From Paenibacillaceae bacterium (lineage in GTDB: Bacteria > Bacillota > Bacilli > Paenibacillales > NBRC-103111), in assembly GCA_029256185.1 (NCBI GenBank), contig JAQSYI010000023.1:38312-102311 (forward strand): a stretch of DNA of 64,000 bases. Reading direction: 5' to 3'. The notes under the pieces are model-generated. The model was not told the DNA's origin. It saw only the letters and a program-made list of their open reading frames with translations, and did not search any database. The translations under genes and the position numbers were made by a program. The stretch's first letter is position 1. Every line of letters begins with the position of its first letter. Below are positions 59,191 through 64,000 of this stretch, piece after piece.

Positions 59191-59402
59191 CCCCAAAAAG
59201 TGATGGGGATGCGTTGCAGCTTATTCCTGGTACTTTTCGGGGACCCCAAGATATATTCCCATGAAAGTGACGACAAGCTTCGCAGCTTATTCCGGGTACT
59301 TTCATGGGGCCCATCCTTTACCCCAAAAAGTGATGGGGATGCGTTGCAGCTTATTCCTGGTACTTTTCGGGGACCCCGAGATATATTCCCATGAAAATGA
59401 CG
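59191..59402. repeat. Tandem stem-loop repeat array between rpsP and ffh
   Basis: Units at 59191-59247, 59258-59312, 59321-59377 and a truncated one from 59388. The first and third are identical over 57 bases; 59191-59272 and 59321-59402 match with two changes at a 130-base period. Each unit opens with an arm that pairs with its end: CCCCAAAAAGT/ACTTTTCGGGG in units 1 and 3, CCCATGAAAGT/ACTTTCATGGG in unit 2. The different arms still pair, so the stem itself is conserved. Confidence 0.93.
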
Positions 59403-59407
59403 GGATG

Positions 59408-60775
59408 CTAAAACGGAAATCTGCCCTTGCCCATCTTGCCCATCAGGCCCTTCTTATTCTTGCCCCCGCCGCCCATCATGCCGGAGAACTGCTTCATCAT
59501 CTTGCGCATGTCCTCGAACTGTTTGATGAAACGGTTGACTTCCACAACGGTGTTGCCGCTGCCCAGAGCGATCCGCTTGCGCCGGTTGGGATTAAGCAGC
59601 TCCGGCTTGGAGCGCTCCTCCTTGGTCATGGATTTGACGATAGCGGCCACCTTGGCCATCTGCTTGTCGTCCACCTTGACATTCTTCATCTGATCCTTCA
59701 TCTTGCCCATGCCGGGCATCATATCCAGAATCTGATCCAACGGCCCCATCTTCTTGACCTGCTCCATCTGCTCCAGGAAATCGTCGAAGGTGAATTCGGC
59801 TTTGCGCATCTTGCGCTCCATCTCTTTTGCCTTGTCCGCATCAATGCCTGCCTGAGCCTTCTCGATCAGGGTAAGCATGTCGCCCATGCCGAGAATCCGT
59901 GAAGCCATCCGCTCCGGATGGAAGGGCTCCAGCGCGTCCAGCTTTTCGCCTGTCGCCGCAAACTTGATGGGACAACCCGTAACCGCCTTAACGGATATCG
60001 CGGCGCCGCCCCTGGTGTCATTGTCCAGCTTGGTCAGAATCACACCGGTCAGACCCAACTGCTTATGGAAGCTGTCGGCCACATTAACCGCTTCCTGACC
60101 GGTCATGGCATCCACAACAAACAGAATCTCGTCCGGATTGGTTGCAGCCTTGATATTCTTCAGCTCGTCCATCAGCGACTCATCAATATGAAGCCGGCCG
60201 GCTGTATCGAGCAGAACATAATCATGTCCATGCTCCTTGGCGTGTGCGACCCCTTGCTTAGCTATCTCCACAGGGCTAACATCAGTACCCAGGCTGAACA
60301 CCGGCACCTTCAACTGCTCACCCAACACCTGAAGCTGCTTGATGGCAGCCGGGCGGTAAATATCTGCGGCAACCAGCAGCGGACGATGATTCTGTTTCTG
60401 CAGATACTTGGCTAGCTTGCCGGATGAGGTGGTCTTCCCCGCACCCTGCAGCCCCGCCATCAGAATGACCGTGGGAGGACGGTTGGAGCGGATCAGCTTG
60501 GATTGGGAGCCCCCCATCAAAGCCGTCAGTTCCTTGTTGACAATATCCACTACGACCATGCCGGGAGTGAAGCTCTTCATCACTTCCTGGCCGATGGCCC
60601 GTTCCTTGATTCTCGCAATGAAATCCTTCACTACCTTGAAGTTAACGTCCGCTTCCAATAAAGCAAGGCGGACTTCCCTTAGGGCTTCGCCCACATCCTC
60701 TTCCGTCAGCTTGCCCCTGGACTTGAGCTTCCCGAACACATTCTGCAGCCTGCTGGCCAATCCTTCAAATGCCAA
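59408..60775 (-). CDS. ffh: Signal recognition particle protein Ffh
   Basis: A 455-residue SRP54 GTPase that targets membrane and secreted proteins with 4.5S RNA and FtsY. N domain (ASRLQNVFGKLKSRGKLTEE), G domain with GLQGAGKTTSSGKLAKYLQK, DTAGRLHID and TKLD, then the Met-rich M domain (MDDMMGMGK-like stretches near the end: MKQFSGMMGGGGKNKKGLMG). The ylxM gene precedes it by 44 bases. Confidence 0.98.
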   Translation of the reverse strand: MAFEGLASRLQNVFGKLKSRGKLTEEDVGEALREVRLALLEADVNFKVVKDFIARIKERAIGQEVMKSFTPGMVVVDIVNKELTALMGGSQSKLIRSNRPPTVILMAGLQGAGKTTSSGKLAKYLQKQNHRPLLVAADIYRPAAIKQLQVLGEQLKVPVFSLGTDVSPVEIAKQGVAHAKEHGHDYVLLDTAGRLHIDESLMDELKNIKAATNPDEILFVVDAMTGQEAVNVADSFHKQLGLTGVILTKLDNDTRGGAAISVKAVTGCPIKFAATGEKLDALEPFHPERMASRILGMGDMLTLIEKAQAGIDADKAKEMERKMRKAEFTFDDFLEQMEQVKKMGPLDQILDMMPGMGKMKDQMKNVKVDDKQMAKVAAIVKSMTKEERSKPELLNPNRRKRIALGSGNTVVEVNRFIKQFEDMRKMMKQFSGMMGGGGKNKKGLMGKMGKGRFPF

Positions 60776-60818
60776 ACGGTTCCCCTCCTGCCGGTAATGG
60801 CCATTTCATTGCGCTTTC

Positions 60819-61178
60819 CTAAGAATCCTCTATAGTCTGCAATCGGGCCAGAACGCTAAGCATGGCCTCCTGCTCTTCATCTTCCTGCTGCCCCCGGATC
60901 ATCCGTTCCAACTGGGCGGCCAGTTCCGAGCGTCTGGCATATTGCGCGGCCAGCCCCAGCTTGCCTTCATAATCCAGCAGCGCCTGTTCGGCACGCTTCA
61001 GATGCTCATAAACCGCCTGTCTGCTTACCTCGAACTCTGCCGCGATCTCTCCCAAGGAGAAATTGTCCTGATAATACAGCGCCAGCATGGATTTCTGCTT
61101 GTCTGTCAGGAGAGGTGCATAGAAGTCGAACAGAGTATTAATCCGGTTGATCCGATCCAGTATGGTATCTTCATTCAT
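60819..61178 (-). CDS. ylxM: YlxM-family HTH protein (SRP-associated)
   Basis: About 119 residues with a sigma-70-like HTH (LALYYQDNFSLGEIAAEFEV; SRQAVYEHLKRAEQALLDYE) and a charged tail. YlxM accompanies ffh in Firmicutes and modulates SRP activity. ATG 61178 follows GGGGGG; the frame extends 11 codons without a ribosome site. Confidence 0.92.
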   Translation of the reverse strand: MNEDTILDRINRINTLFDFYAPLLTDKQKSMLALYYQDNFSLGEIAAEFEVSRQAVYEHLKRAEQALLDYEGKLGLAAQYARRSELAAQLERMIRGQQEDEEQEAMLSVLARLQTIEDS

Positions 61179-61459
61179 TATGAGAACCCCCCGAATCTGG
61201 ATGCGCAGCATCCGGGTTGACGGTCATTCAAGAAATCTTGCAGCATTCATTGTAGTGTCAATCAAAATTGCTTTACACCTCGAACATTGACTATCTTAAC
61301 GGATGGCGGATGGAATGTCAAGTATTTTACCTTGTCACCTTGCAACTTCCTTCCCACCTCCTTTTTGCATACTTAACCCTCTCATCTCTTTTTTGCATAC
61401 AGCCGGCCCTTTTATCTCCTTTTCCTGCTTGTCCGGGATCGACCAGCGGCCAAAAAGAA
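61179..61459. other. Divergent intergenic region ylxM-marR
   Basis: No gene was found. The region holds promoters for the minus-strand ylxM-ffh unit and the plus-strand marR-MFS operon. The ylxM promoter is unclear: a TACAAT -10 lies near 61253-61258 on the minus strand without a good -35. Confidence 0.5.
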
Positions 61460-61489
61460 GTTGCATCTGCAACCAAATTGGATTACACT
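61460..61489 (+). promoter_or_regulatory. MarR-type promoter/operator
   Basis: GTTGCATCTGCAAC (61460-61473) is a perfect inverted repeat around a 2-base centre and covers a -35-like TTGCAT; TACACT (61484-61489) is the -10 at 17 bases. An operator overlapping the promoter is typical of autorepressing MarR genes. Confidence 0.5.
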
Positions 61490-61540
61490 AAACCCTGTCA
61501 GAAACAAAACGGCACACACTTTCACGAATACAACGGGGGA

Positions 61541-62017
61541 ATGACCTTGGAGGAGAAGAAGCGCTATATCGGCCGCCACATCTCACTTTTGTACCGGTAT
61601 GGCCAGATGTTCGCGGGAGAGCGGTTGAAGCGGCATGGCGTGGGAAGCGGGCAATATATCTTCCTTAATGCCTTGTACCGGCAGGACGGGATTAATCAGG
61701 AAGCGCTTTCAGATTATCTGAAGATTGATAAAGGGACCACCGCCAAAGCAGTCAAGAAGCTGGAAGCGGAAGGATACGTGGTGCGTACCGTAAGCATGGA
61801 AGACAAACGTTCCTATGAAGTGCATTTGACCGACAAGGCCAAGGCGCTGGAACCGGAAATACGGTCTGTGCTGCTGCAATGGCGGAGCATTCTGACCGAA
61901 GGCTTCACAGAAACGGAGAAGGAGCATGTCCAGTCCCTGCTGGAGCGCATGAGTCATAATGCCGCGGTACATATGGCCCGCTCAGCTCCATCTGATGAGG
62001 AGGACCTGAAAGCATGA
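61541..62017 (+). CDS. MarR-family transcriptional regulator
   Basis: About 158 residues with the MarR winged HTH: GINQEALSDYLKIDKGTTAK, AVKKLEAEGYVVRTVSMEDK and RSYEVHLTDKAKAL. It likely represses itself and the following efflux gene, with which it overlaps by four bases (ATGA). The frame is open for 91 more codons upstream, but the MarR domain begins near MTLEEKKRYIGR. The ribosome site at this ATG is weak (GGGGGA). Confidence 0.9.
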   Translation: MTLEEKKRYIGRHISLLYRYGQMFAGERLKRHGVGSGQYIFLNALYRQDGINQEALSDYLKIDKGTTAKAVKKLEAEGYVVRTVSMEDKRSYEVHLTDKAKALEPEIRSVLLQWRSILTEGFTETEKEHVQSLLERMSHNAAVHMARSAPSDEEDLKA

Positions 62018-63279
62018 GCCTCAATAATGCGATTACGCGGGTTGTAAACAATAACTTTCACGCGCTGACCCACCGCAATTTCCGTTATTACTGGTTCGGT
62101 CAATGCGTCTCTCTGATCGGCACCTGGATGCAGAATATTGGCCAATCCTGGCTGGTGCTGAAGCTGACCGGCTCGCCGTTTCTGCTGGGTCTGGTAGGAA
62201 CCACTCAATTTATGCCTGTAACCTTCTTTTCCCTGTTCGCGGGAGTGGTGATTGACCGGTTCCCGAAAAAGCTGATTTTGCTCATCACCCAGACCGTAGC
62301 CATGATTCTTGCGTTTATTCTGTCCATTCTGGTATTCACCGGCCAGGTGCAATACGGCTATATTCTTGTACTCGCTTTCATCTTGGGCTTGACCAATACC
62401 TTTGATATGCCGACCCGTCAAGCTTTCACCATCGAGATTGTGGGCAAGGACGATCTGATGAATGCAATAGCCCTCAATTCCACTACCTTTAACCTGGCCC
62501 GTGTAGTAGGACCTGCTATCGGCGCCTCCATGATGGCTTTTTTGGGGGCGGGCTGGTGCTTTATGTTGAATGGATTCAGCTTCCTTGCCGTAATATACAG
62601 CTTGACCAGAATCGAAGCAACCCCCTATGTCCGTCCCAAAAAACCGGGCTCGGGCATGATGAGGGAAATCCGGGACGGCTTCCGTTACATTGCCCAGGAC
62701 CGGCTGCTGTCCCAAACCCTGCTGCTGCTGGCTGTGATCGGAACCTTGGGCTTCAACTTCAATGTGCTTATCCCGGCGTTCACCCAGAATGTGCTTCATA
62801 TGGAGGAGGGGACCTACGGCTTTCTCATGTCCGCTATTGGTGTGGGATCTTTGATCGGCGCTCTAACCATCTCCGTCCGCAGCAAGCAAGGGCCCCGGCT
62901 TGGTCTGATCATGATTTGCAGCGCCGCCGTATCCGTCTTGCTTACGCTCACGGGCTTTACCTCCAATATGTATATAACTGCCATGGTGCTTGCTCTCATT
63001 GGAGTGTCCAACATCTTCTTCACCACCAACTGCAATTCTCTGCTGCAAATCCATTCCAAGGACGAATACCGGGCCAGAGTCATGAGTATTTATTCTCTGG
63101 TATTTACCGGCTCGACACCTCTCGGCAATCTGTTTGCAGGCAGCGCGGCAGAGCGGCTGGGCCCGGATGGAGCCTTCATCTTAAGCGGCGTATTGGCATT
63201 TATTCCGATTATGCTTATCCTGCTGCTCTTCCGCCTGAAGCGTAAACCTGCTCCGGCCCAAGCAGGGATACCAGATTGA
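62014..63279 (+). CDS. MFS efflux transporter (MFS_3 type)
   Basis: A 421-residue transporter with 12 predicted helices. It shows LTHRNFRYYWFGQCVSLIGT and the DMPTRQAFTIEIVGKDDLMN block typical of MFS_3/enterobactin-exporter-like members. The regulator just upstream suggests it exports the MarR ligand, perhaps a drug or metabolite. Start overlaps the regulator's stop, so they are cotranslated. Substrate is unknown. Confidence 0.9.
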   Translation: MSLNNAITRVVNNNFHALTHRNFRYYWFGQCVSLIGTWMQNIGQSWLVLKLTGSPFLLGLVGTTQFMPVTFFSLFAGVVIDRFPKKLILLITQTVAMILAFILSILVFTGQVQYGYILVLAFILGLTNTFDMPTRQAFTIEIVGKDDLMNAIALNSTTFNLARVVGPAIGASMMAFLGAGWCFMLNGFSFLAVIYSLTRIEATPYVRPKKPGSGMMREIRDGFRYIAQDRLLSQTLLLLAVIGTLGFNFNVLIPAFTQNVLHMEEGTYGFLMSAIGVGSLIGALTISVRSKQGPRLGLIMICSAAVSVLLTLTGFTSNMYITAMVLALIGVSNIFFTTNCNSLLQIHSKDEYRARVMSIYSLVFTGSTPLGNLFAGSAAERLGPDGAFILSGVLAFIPIMLILLLFRLKRKPAPAQAGIPD

Positions 63280-63328
63280 GCCAATACCGCAAGAATGAGT
63301 AACTTTTTTTCCAGTTTATGAGCCAAAA

Positions 63329-63383
63329 GAGCGCTGCCCGGTCTTGCCCTTTTTAACAGCGGGCATGGCCGGACAGCGCTTTC
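63329..63383. terminator. Convergent hairpin between MFS and HAD genes
   Basis: AGCGCTGCCCGGTC (about 63330-63343) pairs with GGCCGGACAGCGCT (about 63367-63380) with wobbles and a long loop. T-rich flanks are short, so it may serve both convergent genes. Confidence 0.6.
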
Positions 63384-63444
63384 CTGATCAACGGGATTCT
63401 GGCGTCCCTTCCCGCAGGGGCCAAACGCCGTCTCCGGGATTGCC

Positions 63445-64000
63445 TCAGCCGTGCACATCCTGCTGATTGCTTAATGGGCTCGCCTCAACCAATCCGTATT
63501 TTACCGCAACCGGCAGAATATCATCCAGCTGATCCAGGGATTCAATGATATAGTCCGGCTTAACCTCATGCTGCCAGGTCCGGTTGTCCCGGTTGATCCA
63601 GCAGGTGATGATGCCTTCCCGGTCCGCCCCCAGCACATCCGATGCCGAGTCGCCGATATGAATCACTTGCCCCGGTTGAACCCCGTAGAACTGGAGCAAT
63701 TCCTTGAACATGGTATTCTTGTGGTCATTCTTGTAGGATTGATGCCGCTCCGATGTAAACAGCCGCACGCCGTACTGCTCATAAAAGCCGAAAATCATGG
63801 CATCATCCGCGTCACTTACGATGCAGACCTGGTACTCCCGCGAGACCCGCTCCAGGAAACCCGCCGTTTCCGTGTAGAAATGGGACAACGCATGCTCCCG
63901 GAACAAGATGTTAACCGCTTCTGCCGTATCATAACCATGCCCGATCTCCCCGAAAAAATCCCGGAAGCTTCTCTCATATACATCATGCATCAGGTAAAAG
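63445..64000 (-). CDS. HAD-superfamily phosphatase, 5' end outside window
   Basis: At least 185 residues; the frame remains open to the window edge, so the N-terminal nucleophile motif DxDGT is not visible here. Present are the second-half motifs: VCIVSDADDAM (motif II Ser/Thr), KNDHKNTMFKELL (Lys of motif III) and VIHIGDSASDVLGADREGII (motif IV acids). YrfG/PhnX-like small-molecule phosphatases fit, but the substrate cannot be named. Confidence 0.8.
   Translation of the reverse strand, partial: FYLMHDVYERSFRDFFGEIGHGYDTAEAVNILFREHALSHFYTETAGFLERVSREYQVCIVSDADDAMIFGFYEQYGVRLFTSERHQSYKNDHKNTMFKELLQFYGVQPGQVIHIGDSASDVLGADREGIITCWINRDNRTWQHEVKPDYIIESLDQLDDILPVAVKYGLVEASPLSNQQDVHG

Noticed and set aside
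59096..59314. Minus-strand ORF with KVPGISC repeats
   Set aside because: It overlaps rpsP and the stem-loop array; the repeats arise from the paired arms, and no ribosome site was found.

Overview
The window looks like the chromosome of a Paenibacillus-type member of the Bacillota: mid-range GC, strong AGGAGG ribosome binding sites, TTG/GTG starts, and a minus-strand gene order matching the Bacillus ylxM-ffh-rpsP-khpA-rimM-trmD-rplS-rbgA-rnhB-(ylqG, flhB-like, yraN)-sucCD-dprA-topA-trmFO-hslVU-codY-fla/che backbone. No rRNA, tRNA, IS element or CRISPR array was recognised.

Region 1 (1-11.5 kb, minus strand) is the early half of the flagellar operon, flgB, flgC, fliE-fliJ, motE-like ylxF, fliK, flgD, a TIGR02530-type protein, hook gene flgE, flbD and fliL. 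Most genes overlap or abut, and a promoter candidate lies before flgB. Region 2 (11.7-22.4 kb, minus) holds codY, hslUV, trmFO, topA, dprA and sucDC. The usual xerC between trmFO and hslV is not there.

Region 3 (22.4-44.6 kb) is accessory DNA between sucC and comM. It holds a zinc-ribbon protein, a secreted SH3b-SpoIIP amidase, a ComP-like receptor kinase divergent from a ComX-like pheromone gene, and a GGDEF protein behind a near-consensus Fur box. A six-gene minus-strand cluster follows (LplB/LplC-type permeases, solute-binding lipoprotein, YesN/YesM two-component system, FAD oxidoreductase) that looks like sugar or glycan sensing and uptake. After it come a frameshifted beta-lactamase-fold hydrolase and a scrambled tandem duplication around a MerR-TipAS regulator, then a GyrI-like protein and a double-GNAT fusion.

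Region 4 (44.8-48.1 kb, plus) has comM/yifB and a DUF4062 plus ribbon-helix-helix-like gene pair. Region 5 (48.2-61.2 kb, minus) returns to the conserved backbone: yraN, flhB-like, ylqG-like FliK-type protein, a membrane-HD fusion, an HTH regulator, rnhB, rbgA, lepB, rplS, trmD (with an unusual insertion), rimM, khpA, rpsP, ffh and ylxM. Region 6 (61.5-64 kb) has a marR-MFS efflux operon and a HAD phosphatase cut by the window edge.

The most unusual content is non-coding. A roughly 200-bp element with four palindromes at fixed 51/72/51-bp spacing occurs twice (19.7 and 54.3 kb). A tandem hairpin repeat with covarying stems lies between rpsP and ffh. A 9-bp VNTR sits just upstream of dprA.
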